In this document: piece by piece, positions 51,598 to 60,507 of the stretch
Position numbering within the stretch: position 1 is the stretch's first letter
Layout: every line of letters begins with the position of its first letter
Source: Paractinoplanes pyxinae
Lineage (GTDB): Bacteria; Actinomycetota; Actinomycetes; Mycobacteriales; Micromonosporaceae
Direction of reading: 5' to 3'
DNA length: 64,000 nt
NCBI RefSeq assembly: GCF_026626335.1
Contig: NZ_JAPNTZ010000012.1
Coordinates: 62,001 to 126,000 of the forward strand
The notes under the pieces: generated by a model
The model's input: the letters and a program-made list of their open reading frames with translations, nothing else
Database searches by the model: none
Told to the model about the DNA's origin: nothing
Translations under genes and position numbers: made by a program

Positions 51598-52410
51598 ATG
51601 GGGGGTGCTGCGCCGAACGGGCTGCCGGGCTGGGTGACGCTGCTGCGCGCGCCCAACCCGGGTCCGATGACGCTGGACGGCACTAATACGTGGGTGCTGC
51701 GCGCCCCAGGCGAGACCCATGGCGTCGTCATCGACCCCGGCCCGCTCGACGAGGGCCATCTGCAGCGCATCGCCGGTCACGGCCCGTATCAGTTCATCCT
51801 CATCACCCACGGTCACCATGATCACGTCGAGGGCGCAGCCCGGCTCTCCGAGATCCTGGGCGGCACCGCGGTGCTCGCGGCCGACCCGGCCCACTGCGTC
51901 GCCGGCGAGCCGCTCGATCCGAGCGAACACCTCGGCGGGTCCGGGCTCGAGGTGCAAGTTCTCGACACGCCGGGACATACGTCGGATTCAGTGTGTTTTC
52001 TGATCGACGCGGGGAAGGCGCCGGTCATGTTCACGGGCGACACGATTCTCGGGCGCGGGACGACCGTCGTTGCCCATCCGGACGGCGACCTGGGTGCCTA
52101 TTTGGGCAGCCTCGAGCGTCTGAGCGCGTACGAGAAGGTCCTCATGTTGCCCGGGCACGGCCCGTCGCGTACTGACGTCGCCGCGCTGGCCCGCGAATAC
52201 CTCGACCACCGCCGGGAGCGGTTGGCGCAGGTGGAGGCGGCGATGGCGGCCGGCGCGCGCACCGCCGAGCAGGTCGTCGACATCGTCTACCCGGACATCG
52301 ATCCGGCCGTCCGTTTCGCGGCCGTCTGGTCGGCCTCGGCGCAACTGGATTACCTGAATCACAAAATCGGGGAATCAGGAACACCCGCAGGCAGGTTGGA
52401 TCCGCTGTGA
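51598..52410 (+). CDS. Metallo-beta-lactamase-fold hydrolase
   Basis: 270 residues with the MBL zinc motif THGHHDHVEG (HxHxDH), a downstream His in DTPGHTSDSVCF, Asp in FTGDTILGRG and His in LPGHGP. The C-terminal winged-helix-like tail (LDYLNHKIGESG) is like the LACTB2/RNase-like group. It is the Rv3677c counterpart of the conserved block; its substrate is unknown. TAGGAT 7 nt before ATG 51598 gives a leaderless mRNA. Its stop overlaps the start of the cyclase gene. Confidence 0.9.
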   Translation: MGGAAPNGLPGWVTLLRAPNPGPMTLDGTNTWVLRAPGETHGVVIDPGPLDEGHLQRIAGHGPYQFILITHGHHDHVEGAARLSEILGGTAVLAADPAHCVAGEPLDPSEHLGGSGLEVQVLDTPGHTSDSVCFLIDAGKAPVMFTGDTILGRGTTVVAHPDGDLGAYLGSLERLSAYEKVLMLPGHGPSRTDVAALAREYLDHRRERLAQVEAAMAAGARTAEQVVDIVYPDIDPAVRFAAVWSASAQLDYLNHKIGESGTPAGRLDPL

Positions 52411-55400
52411 CCTGTCCTGTGTGTGGAACCGTCGCCGTGCCCGGCGCCCGCTTCTGCCACAACTGCGGCGCGGCCCTGCCTGCGGCCGCGACCCTGCCGG
52501 CGGCCGAGCGGCGCATCGTCACCGTGCTCTTCGGTGACCTGTCCGACTTCACCTCCTGGTCGGAAGACCTCGACCCGGAGCGGGTCGGCGCGGTCACCGA
52601 CCGGGTGCTGGCCGCCCTGGCCGGCGCGGTCAAGACTTTCGGCGGCCACGTCGACAAGCTGACCGGCGACGGCATCATGGCTGTCTTCGGCGCCCCGGTG
52701 GCCCATGAGGACGACGCCGAGCGGGCGGTCCGGGCCGCGCTGAGCATGCAGCGCGCGGTCCGCCGGGTGCTCGACGACGAGCGCGGCGGCGGCGCCCCGC
52801 TCGGCCTGCGCGTCGGCCTCAACACCGGCGAGGTGGTCGCGGGCATCCAGGCCTCGATCGAGTACACCGTCATCGGCGACACGGTGAACACCGCCGCCCG
52901 GCTGGCCGACGCGGCCGCCGTCGGCGCGGTCTACGCCGGCTCGCGCACCAGCGGCGGCACCCGGCACGTGGCCTCCTGGCGGCAGCTGCGCCCGTTGCGG
53001 CTCAAGGGCAAGCGCGAGCCGGTGCCCGCATTCGAACTGCTCGGCCTGCACGACGCGCCGGGCACCCGCTCCGGCCTGGGTGACGAGGCCCCGTTCGTGG
53101 GGCGCGAGACCGAGCTGGGCCGGGTGGCCGGGCGGCTGTCCGAGGCGATCGACTCCGGCACCCCGCGCGTGATGGTGATGACGGCCGAGGCCGGGATCGG
53201 CAAGTCCCGGTTCGCCGGCGAGGTCAAGCGCCTCGCGGCCGGCTACGACGTCGGCAACGGGCGGTACGCGGCGCACACCGGGGCACGGGTGCTGCGGGTG
53301 CGGTGCCGGGCCTTCGGTGAGCGCCGGCGATTCGCTCCGCTGGCTGACCTCGTACGGAAATCAGTCGGTCTCCCCAAGGACGTGGTGGCCACCGTCGGCC
53401 GCACGGTGGTCGAGGAGAGGCTGCGCAAGCTGGCCAACCGCCTCGGCCGCGACGGCGAGCCGGCCCACATCGACATCGACCGGCTGCTCGCGCTGCTCGG
53501 CTACGGCGAGGCCCCGGCCAACCCGGTGGGCCCGGCAGCCGACGCCGACTGGCAGCCCTCGACCAAGCGCGCCGACGCCGAGGCGATCTCGGCCGCGGTG
53601 GCCGAACTGCTGAGCGCGCTGGCCGCCGAGGCGCCGCTGGTGGTCATCGTGGACGATCTGCACGACGCGACCGCTTCGACCGTGGACGCGTTGGGCCGTA
53701 CGTTGTCGCTGCTCGACGGCCCGGTCGTGGTGCTGCTGCTCGGCCGGCCCGAACTGGTGCGCACGGCCGGCGCGCTCACCCGCCTGGCCGACGCCGAGGT
53801 GCACACGCTGCCGCCGCTGCGCGGCGCGGACGCCTCCCGCCTGCTCACCTCTTATCTCAACGGCGGCAAGCTGCCGCAGCCCGACACCGACCGGCTGCTG
53901 GCCACCGCGCAGGGCAACCCGTTCTATCTGGCCGAGATGGTCACGCTGCTCATGGAACGCGGCGCGCTGACCCCGGCGGTCGGGGCCAACGCGGCCGGCA
54001 AGTGGCAGCTGGCCGACGGCTCGCTGGGCCGGCAACTGCTCTCGCGCGACCTGGCGGCCGTGCTCGCGGCCCGCATCGACGCGCTTCCGCCCGAGCCCCG
54101 CTCGGTGCTGCGGGACGCGGCCGTCGCGGGCGACCGGGTGCCGGCCGGTGTCATCGAGGCGTTGCGCGAGCGCCGGGCGTCGAGCGACGCGCGGCCGGGC
54201 GCGGTGGCCGCGGTCGAGCTGGAACGCTCGATCGACGAGTTGCTGCAGCGCCGCATGCTGCACCGCTCGCGGGGCGGTTACGCCTTCACGACGCCGTTGA
54301 TGCGCGAGGCGGCCTACTCCGGCATCGGCAAGGCCGATCTGGCCGAGCGGCACGCCTACCTGGCCCAGTGGGCCGCGCCCGAGAGCCTTGAGCAAGTGGG
54401 CTACGACAGCGCGGGCCGGTTGAACCTGAGCGACAACGAGCGCGACGCCTTCGTGGCCACGCACGCCGAGTGCGCGGTCGAGCTCGCGAACGCGGTGCGG
54501 CTGCGTCCCGAGGCTTCGGTACGCGAGGTGGCGCCCCTCGGCGTGGCGGCGCTCGGCCGTCTGGCCCGCCGGGCGCTGGCCAACATCGAACCGGCCGCCT
54601 CGATCGAGTACGCCGAGCGGGCCGGCGGTCTCACCCCCGAGGGTCTGCCGCTGCCCGACCAGCTCGTGCACGCCCGCGCCCTGCTGCGCCTGGGCCGGGC
54701 CGAAGAGGCGCTGACCCAGGGCGAGCGGATCGCCAAGAACGCCGCCGACGAGCCGGTCAACAAGGCCGAGGCGCTGCTGGTGGTCGGCCGGGCCCACGAG
54801 GCGCTGGGCGACAGCGGCCGTGCGGTCGCCGCCTGGCAAGAGGCGCTTGAGGTGGCGACCGAGGCCGAGCTGCTGCCGGAGCGGGCCAACGCGATGCGCC
54901 GCCTGGGCATGGCCGACTTCCTGGCCGGCCGGCTCAGCCAGGCCAGCAGCCGGTTCGCCGCGGCCTACCAGGTGACGCTGGCCGCCGGCGACCGCCACGG
55001 GCAGGCCTGGGCTTTGCAAAACCTGGCCTGGGTGACCACCACCCGGGGCGACTTCGCCGGCACCGACGCCGTGCTGGGCCGGGCGGCGCGGCTGTTCGCC
55101 GAGCTGGGCGACCCGGTCGGCCGCTCGTGGCTGCGCGGCACCACGGCGTTCGCCCGGCTGCTCTCCGGCCGCCTGCAGGAGTCGCGGCGGCTGGCCCGGA
55201 TCTTCCTGCCCTTCGGCGACCGGGTCGGCGAGGCGTGGGCCGTGGGCACGCTGCGGGCGGTCGAGGCGTACGCGGCCTCGGAACTCGGCGAGCTGGCCGA
55301 GGCCGACGGGGAGGCGCGCCGGGCCTACCGGGACTTCAACGCGGTCGGCGACGACTGGGGGCGGGGCCTCGCCCTGGTCGTCCGCGGGGCCATCGCCCGC

Positions 55401-56057
55401 GGGCTGGGCGAGCTCGACCACGCGTACGACCTGCTGACCGACGCCCTGGCCTACGCCGACCGGACGGGTCACCCGCTGCTGCTGGGCATGGCCGGCACGC
55501 TGCGCGGCTTCGTCTCGCTCAACCGGGGCGACCTGTCCGGGGCCGAGGCCGACGCCCGCCGGGTGATGTCCGCCGTCGAGCCGCACAACCCGATGGCGCC
55601 GGCCCAGGTCGGCCCGCGGGTGCTGATGGCCGAGGCGCGGCTGCGCTCGGGCGACGCCAAGACGGCGATGGGCCTGCTGGCGCCGATCGCCACCGACACC
55701 GGGGTGCCCTCGCTGCTTTTCTCGCGGCGGCACGCCCTGGCCTCGTACGCCGCCGCCCTGCTGGCCGACGGCCGGGTCGAGGCCGCCCTGACCTGGATCG
55801 AGCGGGCCCGGCAGGTGAACGCCGAGGACGTGCGCAGCGGGGTGCTGGCGGCCATGGTCCACGCCCGGGTGCTGGCCGCGGCCGACCAGTGCGACGCGGC
55901 TCATGCGGCGGCCGAGGAGGCGGTTCTGCTGGCCTACTCGACCGAGCAGATCAGCGAGCGCGTGGCGGCCGAAGAGCTGCGGGCCGCGCTCGCGGTGGAG
56001 CCGCTGGAGTCGTCCGCACCTGCGACTGTCGCCTACGCGTCTGACGTGCCCGGATGA
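52407..56057 (+). CDS. Zinc ribbon - class III adenylyl cyclase - AAA ATPase - TPR protein
   Basis: 1216 residues. N-terminal zinc ribbon (CPVCG ... CHNCG, 3-21), class III nucleotide cyclase domain (about 37-210) with both metal Asps (FGDLSDFT, Asp44; LTGDG, Asp88), the purine Lys84 and transition-state Asn161/Arg165 (GDTVNTAARL), so an active adenylyl cyclase is predicted. An AAA/NB-ARC-like ATPase follows (about 228-620; Walker A TAEAGIGKSR, Walker B VVIVDDLHDA), then about 500 residues of TPR-like helices. This is the plan of LuxR/MalT-style sensors with a cyclase as output. GTG 52407 overlaps the MBL stop (GTGA). It lies close to crp, whose product binds cAMP. Confidence 0.92.
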   Translation: MTCPVCGTVAVPGARFCHNCGAALPAAATLPAAERRIVTVLFGDLSDFTSWSEDLDPERVGAVTDRVLAALAGAVKTFGGHVDKLTGDGIMAVFGAPVAHEDDAERAVRAALSMQRAVRRVLDDERGGGAPLGLRVGLNTGEVVAGIQASIEYTVIGDTVNTAARLADAAAVGAVYAGSRTSGGTRHVASWRQLRPLRLKGKREPVPAFELLGLHDAPGTRSGLGDEAPFVGRETELGRVAGRLSEAIDSGTPRVMVMTAEAGIGKSRFAGEVKRLAAGYDVGNGRYAAHTGARVLRVRCRAFGERRRFAPLADLVRKSVGLPKDVVATVGRTVVEERLRKLANRLGRDGEPAHIDIDRLLALLGYGEAPANPVGPAADADWQPSTKRADAEAISAAVAELLSALAAEAPLVVIVDDLHDATASTVDALGRTLSLLDGPVVVLLLGRPELVRTAGALTRLADAEVHTLPPLRGADASRLLTSYLNGGKLPQPDTDRLLATAQGNPFYLAEMVTLLMERGALTPAVGANAAGKWQLADGSLGRQLLSRDLAAVLAARIDALPPEPRSVLRDAAVAGDRVPAGVIEALRERRASSDARPGAVAAVELERSIDELLQRRMLHRSRGGYAFTTPLMREAAYSGIGKADLAERHAYLAQWAAPESLEQVGYDSAGRLNLSDNERDAFVATHAECAVELANAVRLRPEASVREVAPLGVAALGRLARRALANIEPAASIEYAERAGGLTPEGLPLPDQLVHARALLRLGRAEEALTQGERIAKNAADEPVNKAEALLVVGRAHEALGDSGRAVAAWQEALEVATEAELLPERANAMRRLGMADFLAGRLSQASSRFAAAYQVTLAAGDRHGQAWALQNLAWVTTTRGDFAGTDAVLGRAARLFAELGDPVGRSWLRGTTAFARLLSGRLQESRRLARIFLPFGDRVGEAWAVGTLRAVEAYAASELGELAEADGEARRAYRDFNAVGDDWGRGLALVVRGAIARGLGELDHAYDLLTDALAYADRTGHPLLLGMAGTLRGFVSLNRGDLSGAEADARRVMSAVEPHNPMAPAQVGPRVLMAEARLRSGDAKTAMGLLAPIATDTGVPSLLFSRRHALASYAAALLADGRVEAALTWIERARQVNAEDVRSGVLAAMVHARVLAAADQCDAAHAAAEEAVLLAYSTEQISERVAAEELRAALAVEPLESSAPATVAYASDVPG

Positions 56058-56088
56058 TCGCCCGGGCGCCTGGCGTATTTTCAACTTC

Positions 56089-57030
56089 ATGACCGAGACA
56101 CCGCGCGGAGCGTTGCCCGCTCCGTACGTGCCTGGCATGTCCGGCTTATCCGTGATGGCGCGGGGTGGGTACGCCACCGTCTATCGCGCGATGCAGGACT
56201 CGGTCGGCCGTGAGGTCGCCATCAAGGTGGAGAATCGCCGCCTCGAGAGCGACCGTGACCAGGCACGATTCCTGCGTGAGGCGCGCGCGGCCGGGCGCAT
56301 GTCGTCGCACCCGCACGTGGTCGACCTGTTCGACGTCGGCGTGACGGTCGACCAGCACCCGTACCTGATCATGGAGCTGTGCGACGGGTCGTACCTCGAC
56401 CGCATGCGCCGCTCGCCCCTGGGCGCGGCCGAGACCCGCGACCTGGGCGTGAAGATCGCCGACGCGCTGGTGCACTCGCACGCCAACGGGGTGCTGCACC
56501 GCGACGTGAAGCCCGCCAACATCCTGTACTCGCAGTTCAACACGGCCGTCCTGGCCGATTTCGGGCTGGCCGTGCTGGGCGAGATGCGCGACTCGTCGGT
56601 GACACTCGAGGTGCTCACCCCGGCCTACGCGCCGCCCGAGATGTTCCGGCACGACGAGCCGAGCGGGGCGGTCGACGTCTACGCGCTGTGCGCCACGCTC
56701 TACGCGGTCATGCGGGGCCGCCCGCCGCGCTGGGACGGCGACCGCAGCCCCAGCCTGCTGACCCTGATGGACCTGTTCCACCAGCCGATCCCCGACCTGC
56801 CCGGGGTGCCGGCCGGGCTGACCCAGGTGCTGCGGTACGGCATGGCCAACGACCCGGAATCCCGGCCGACCGCCCAGCAGCTGCGCGAAATGCTCACCGC
56901 GGTGCAGCTCAACCCGCCGCACCAGGTGCCGCCGCCGCGCTTCTCGCCCAGCGACGACACCCCGACCATCCGCAACCCGCGGCCGCCCAAGAAGAAGTGG
57001 TTCGGCCTACTCGGGAGCGAGAACCGCTAG
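56089..57030 (+). CDS. Soluble Ser/Thr protein kinase
   Basis: 313 residues. ATG 56089, with TATTTT 7 nt upstream, marks a leaderless mRNA, although the frame is open from 55903. Gly-rich loop MARGGYATVYRA, Lys46 (AIKVE), catalytic loop HRDVKPANIL (Asp139) and ADFGLA (157-159) are all intact; activation segment TLEVLTPAYAPPE. A Pro-rich tail ends in KKKWFGLLG. There is no membrane span, unlike most PknB-type kinases here, so it acts in the cytoplasm. Its 3' end overlaps the convergent carboxylase-like gene by 24 bp. Confidence 0.9.
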   Translation: MTETPRGALPAPYVPGMSGLSVMARGGYATVYRAMQDSVGREVAIKVENRRLESDRDQARFLREARAAGRMSSHPHVVDLFDVGVTVDQHPYLIMELCDGSYLDRMRRSPLGAAETRDLGVKIADALVHSHANGVLHRDVKPANILYSQFNTAVLADFGLAVLGEMRDSSVTLEVLTPAYAPPEMFRHDEPSGAVDVYALCATLYAVMRGRPPRWDGDRSPSLLTLMDLFHQPIPDLPGVPAGLTQVLRYGMANDPESRPTAQQLREMLTAVQLNPPHQVPPPRFSPSDDTPTIRNPRPPKKKWFGLLGSENR

Positions 57031-59013
57031 CAGTTCGCCGGTGTCCACCTCGGCCCCCGGGTGCACCGGCAGCGAGGCGACCACGCCGGCGCTGGGCGCG
57101 TGCACCGGGTGCTCCAGCTTCATCGCCTCCAGGGTGAGCAGCAGCTCCCCGGCCCGCACGCGCTGACCGGGAACCACGAGCACCCGCCGCACGGCGCCGG
57201 GCAGCGGCGCGATCAGCGAACCTTCGACGGCGTCGGGAGCGGGCAACGGGAACCGGGACAGCGCGCGCAGCGCCACCGAACCCTCCGGGCTGTCCACGTA
57301 CGACACCTCGCCCACCCGGTGCACGTTGAACGTCAGCCGGATGCCGTTGACGTCGAGCACGACCCGCTCGTCGCCGGCCCGCACCACCACCGTCTCGGGG
57401 TAGTCGGCCGCCACCGGCGCGTGGCCCAGCCCGGCCAGGTCGAGCTCTTCAGGGTCCACTGTGCGCACCCACCAGCCGGCCAGCTCGCCGTGGCGGTTCA
57501 TCCGGTAGCCGACCTCAACCGGGCCGGCCGGGCCGTCGTACACGGCGGTCTGGGACCCCGACGGCACGTTGCGCCAGCCCGACGGCACCGCGCCGAGCAC
57601 CGGTGCGGTGGCCCGCCGGTCGGCCGCCCCGGCCAGGGCGGCGGCCAGGCAGGACAGGCGTACGGCGTCGACGGCCGACAACAGCGGGGCGAACACCTCG
57701 GGCCGCCGGTCCAGGAAGCCGGTGTCCACGTCGCCGGTGCGGAACGCGTGGTGGCGCAGGGCCCGCACCAGCAGGTCGCGGTTGGAGGCGACGCCGTGCA
57801 GCTGGGTCCGGGTCAGCGCCGAGGCCAGCATGCGGGCCGCCTCCTGCCGGGTGGGCGCCCAGGCGACCAGCTTGGCCAGCGTGGAGTCCTGGTGCACGCC
57901 GACCACCGAGCCGCTTTCGACACCGGCGTCGAGCCGCAGGCCGGGCGCGGGCAGCGGGCGGAACCGGCCGGCCACGTCGGGCACGGCGAACCGGTGCACG
58001 GTGCCGGCGGCGGGCAGCCACGCGTACGCCGGGTCCTCGGCGCACAGGCGCACCTCGATCGCGTGGCCGCGGATCGGCGGCGGGCCCGGCATGGGCAGGC
58101 TGCCGCCCTCGGCGACCAGCAATTGCAGGCGTACGAGGTCATAGCCCGAGACGCACTCGGTGACCGCGTGCTCGGCCTGCAGCGTCGGGGTGAGCTCGAG
58201 GAACCAGAAGTCGCCGTTCGTGTCGAGCAGGAACTCAACCGCGCCCGCGCCCACGTAGCCCAGCGCCCGCACCGAGACGATCGCCGCCCGGCACAACTCC
58301 TCGCGCAGCCCGGGGTCGACGGCCGGCGACGGCGTCTCCTCGACGATCTTCTGATAGCGGCGCTGGATCGAGCACTCGCGCTCACCGAACGGGACGACCG
58401 CGCCGTGCTCGTCGGCCAGGATCGGCACCTCGATGTGCCGCACGTCCTCCACGTACGGCTCGCAGTAGACCTCGCCACCCACCTCGCGCCGGGTCGTGGC
58501 CAGCGCCTCGGCCAGCGTCGCGGCGTCCCGCACGACCCGCAGGCCGGCCCCGCCGAGCCCGGTGTCCGGCTTGATCAGCACGGGGAAGCCGGGCACCTCG
58601 TCCGGGTCGGTGAAGCTGGGCAGCACCGGCACCCGGGCCTCGGCCACCTGGGCCTTGGTCTCCTGCTTGCTGCGCAGCACGCCCAGCGTCTTGGCCGGGG
58701 CGCCGACCCAGATCAGGCCGGCGTCGGCCACCGCCGCCGCGAAGTCCGGGTCCTCGGCCAGCTCGCCGATGCCCGGGTGGATGGCGTTGGCGCCGGACCG
58801 CTGGGCGGCCGTGATGATCAGGTCGCCGCGCAGGTACGACGAGCGGGGTGTGCCGCCGTCGATGCGTACGGCGTAGTCCGCCTCGCCGACGTGCGGGTCG
58901 TCGGAGTCGGCGGCGGAGTAGACGGCGACCGTCTCGATGCCGACCAGGCGGCAGGTGGCGAACACCCGGCGCGCCGTCTCGCCGCGGTCGGCCACCAGAA
59001 GCCGTCGGATCAC
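57007..59013 (-). CDS. Divergent biotin carboxylase-BCCP (acyl-CoA carboxylase alpha-like)
   Basis: 668 residues with the overall plan of actinobacterial AccA1 alpha subunits: biotin carboxylase (1-450), linker and C-terminal biotinyl domain. Signature motifs are altered: ADRGETARR for NRGEIA; HPGIGELAE (79-87) for HPGYGFLSE; TGLGGAGLR (151-159) for the GGGGRGMR ATP loop; RRYQKIVEE (Tyr220) for RRHQKVVEE; ELTPTLQAEH (273-282) for EMNTRLQVEH, losing the Asn and catalytic Arg; EAMKLEH with biotin-acceptor Lys632 retained but MKL instead of MKM. Normal carboxylation looks impaired or changed. GTG 59013 overlaps the beta-like gene's stop (GTGA). Confidence 0.88.
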   Translation of the reverse strand: MIRRLLVADRGETARRVFATCRLVGIETVAVYSAADSDDPHVGEADYAVRIDGGTPRSSYLRGDLIITAAQRSGANAIHPGIGELAEDPDFAAAVADAGLIWVGAPAKTLGVLRSKQETKAQVAEARVPVLPSFTDPDEVPGFPVLIKPDTGLGGAGLRVVRDAATLAEALATTRREVGGEVYCEPYVEDVRHIEVPILADEHGAVVPFGERECSIQRRYQKIVEETPSPAVDPGLREELCRAAIVSVRALGYVGAGAVEFLLDTNGDFWFLELTPTLQAEHAVTECVSGYDLVRLQLLVAEGGSLPMPGPPPIRGHAIEVRLCAEDPAYAWLPAAGTVHRFAVPDVAGRFRPLPAPGLRLDAGVESGSVVGVHQDSTLAKLVAWAPTRQEAARMLASALTRTQLHGVASNRDLLVRALRHHAFRTGDVDTGFLDRRPEVFAPLLSAVDAVRLSCLAAALAGAADRRATAPVLGAVPSGWRNVPSGSQTAVYDGPAGPVEVGYRMNRHGELAGWWVRTVDPEELDLAGLGHAPVAADYPETVVVRAGDERVVLDVNGIRLTFNVHRVGEVSYVDSPEGSVALRALSRFPLPAPDAVEGSLIAPLPGAVRRVLVVPGQRVRAGELLLTLEAMKLEHPVHAPSAGVVASLPVHPGAEVDTGELLAVLAPE

Positions 59014-60299
59014 TGGTCCACCTTTCCGGATCTGAACACGCCGACGTGCCCGGCGCCCTCGACGGCCGCGCTGTGCACGGCGGAGAGGCAGAGCCCGAGC
59101 ACGGTACGCGTGTCGCGGGGGTCGATGACGCCGTCGTCGTCGCCGTTCGCCAGCGGGCCGTCGGCGGGCCAGCGGAATGCGAAGCGGGGGTCGCCGGTGC
59201 GCCCGGTGTTGAGGGCGAGCAGGGGCACGGTGGAATGGGCCAGCGCGTCGACCGCGCCCGAGCCAAGGGCGCCGGTGTCACCGGGCCGGATCAGCAGCAG
59301 CGAGGTGTCGGTGGCGTTGGCCAGCTGGATGAAGTGCACCGCCTTCTGGGTGTCGGCCGCGGACTGCGGGCCGCCCGAGGTGGACAACACCCCGACCGGG
59401 TAGCCGTGCAGCTCACCCCAGCCGGCCAGCACGGCGGCGCCGACGGCCGGCTTGAACTCGTCGAAGTCGCTGGCGTCGAGGATCCGGGCCAGCACCTCGC
59501 GCGGCTCGACCAGGGCGGGCCGGCCGGCGCCGGCCAGGGCGAGCAGGTCCTCGGCGTCGTACTTGGGCTCGGCGGGCGGGAAGCTGCGTGGCTGCGGGCC
59601 GCATTTGCGCCAGTTCAGACGCCGTACGCACTGACGGGCCAGCCGCAGGGCGTCGCGCTCGTCCTCGGCCAGCTGATCGGCCCGGGGCAGGCTCTTGGCG
59701 TGCCCCCGGACCAGGATCGTGTAGTCCGACAGGGCGGGCAGGTAGGCGGCGTCGCCGCTGGTGGGCCCGAAGACCACGCCGACGGTGGGAACCCGGGCGC
59801 CGGCCAGGCGGCTCAGGTCGCGGGCGACCCCACCGCCCGGTGGCGAGCCGTTGGTGGTGGTCTCGGCGGCCGACTCGACCAGGTTGACCAGCGGCAGGCG
59901 GTTGGCCGCGGCGATGCGCACGGCCCGGCGGATCTTCTCGACCGCGTACGGGTTGACCGAGGTTCCCTCGACGGTGGGGTCGGTCGCGATGATCATGCAC
60001 TCGGCCGCCTCGACCACGCCGATGCCGGTGACCACGCCCGCGCCCACGGCGAACTCGGTGCCCCAGCCGCAGACCGGCGACAGCTCCAGGAACGGGGCGT
60101 CCTGGTCGAGCAGCATCTCGACGCGTTCCCGGGGCAGCAGCTTGCCGCGGGCGTGATGCCGGGTTACCGCACGCTCGCCACCGCCGGCGCGCGCCTCCTC
60201 GATGGCCGCCTCGAGCCGTTCCAGCCGGTCGAGGGTGGTGTTGCGGCCCTCCAGGTAGCCGGGCGTGCGCGCGTCGATGGCGGTGTCGAGCACGGTCAC
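59010..60299 (-). CDS. Divergent carboxyltransferase (acyl-CoA carboxylase beta-like)
   Basis: 429 residues, about 100 shorter than usual AccD1/MCC-beta proteins. The fold's N-half is clear (RHHARGKLLPRERVEMLLD, GAGVVTGIGVVE, SDYTILVRG), but oxyanion-hole elements are gone: ESAAETTT (142-149) where DSGGAN-like sequence is expected, GPTSGDAAYLPALSD (178-192) for G(S/P)CTAGGAY, and in the C-half NTGRTGDPRF (364-373) where a long GGSFGAGNYGMCGR block belongs. GDDDGVIDPRDTRTVLGL still marks the family. GTG 60299 starts it; the alpha-like gene is coupled downstream. Confidence 0.86.
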   Translation of the reverse strand: MTVLDTAIDARTPGYLEGRNTTLDRLERLEAAIEEARAGGGERAVTRHHARGKLLPRERVEMLLDQDAPFLELSPVCGWGTEFAVGAGVVTGIGVVEAAECMIIATDPTVEGTSVNPYAVEKIRRAVRIAAANRLPLVNLVESAAETTTNGSPPGGGVARDLSRLAGARVPTVGVVFGPTSGDAAYLPALSDYTILVRGHAKSLPRADQLAEDERDALRLARQCVRRLNWRKCGPQPRSFPPAEPKYDAEDLLALAGAGRPALVEPREVLARILDASDFDEFKPAVGAAVLAGWGELHGYPVGVLSTSGGPQSAADTQKAVHFIQLANATDTSLLLIRPGDTGALGSGAVDALAHSTVPLLALNTGRTGDPRFAFRWPADGPLANGDDDGVIDPRDTRTVLGLCLSAVHSAAVEGAGHVGVFRSGKVDQ

Positions 60300-60370
60300 G
60301 TCGGAACCCCGATGCGCTGTACGCCCCCCACCATGTTCAAAGCCGCGCCCTCTCGTATCCGCCGGTGCCT

Positions 60371-60399
60371 CTCGACCACCTCCGTAACGAGTGGTCGAG
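60371..60399. promoter_or_regulatory. Operator-like palindrome upstream of the carboxylase-like pair
   Basis: CTCGACCAC (60371-60379) and GTGGTCGAG (60391-60399), a perfect 9-bp inverted repeat with an 11-nt spacer, 72 bp upstream of the beta-like start. It does not match the TGTGA-N6-TCACA Crp consensus, so another regulator is likely. Confidence 0.45.
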
Positions 60400-60464
60400 C
60401 GGGTGCGACACGGATGCAAATGCGGCTGGTTTGTACCCTTTTAGGAGGTTCGGTACGCATTTTT

Positions 60465-60491
60465 AGGGGCCGCCCCGGTGGGACGGCCCCT
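60465..60491 (-). terminator. Probable terminator of crp
   Basis: AGGGGCCG and CGGCCCCT pair in an 8-bp stem with an 11-nt loop, 16 bp after the crp stop. No T tract in the crp direction. Confidence 0.55.
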
Positions 60492-60507
60492 GAGAGATCA
60501 GGTGGGG

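Noticed and set aside
53361..56177. Minus-strand open frame of 938 codons opposite the cyclase gene
   Set aside because: It is an antisense shadow of a GC-rich gene: low-complexity Arg/Gly/Gln composition, no domain, while the plus strand encodes clear cyclase, AAA and TPR domains.
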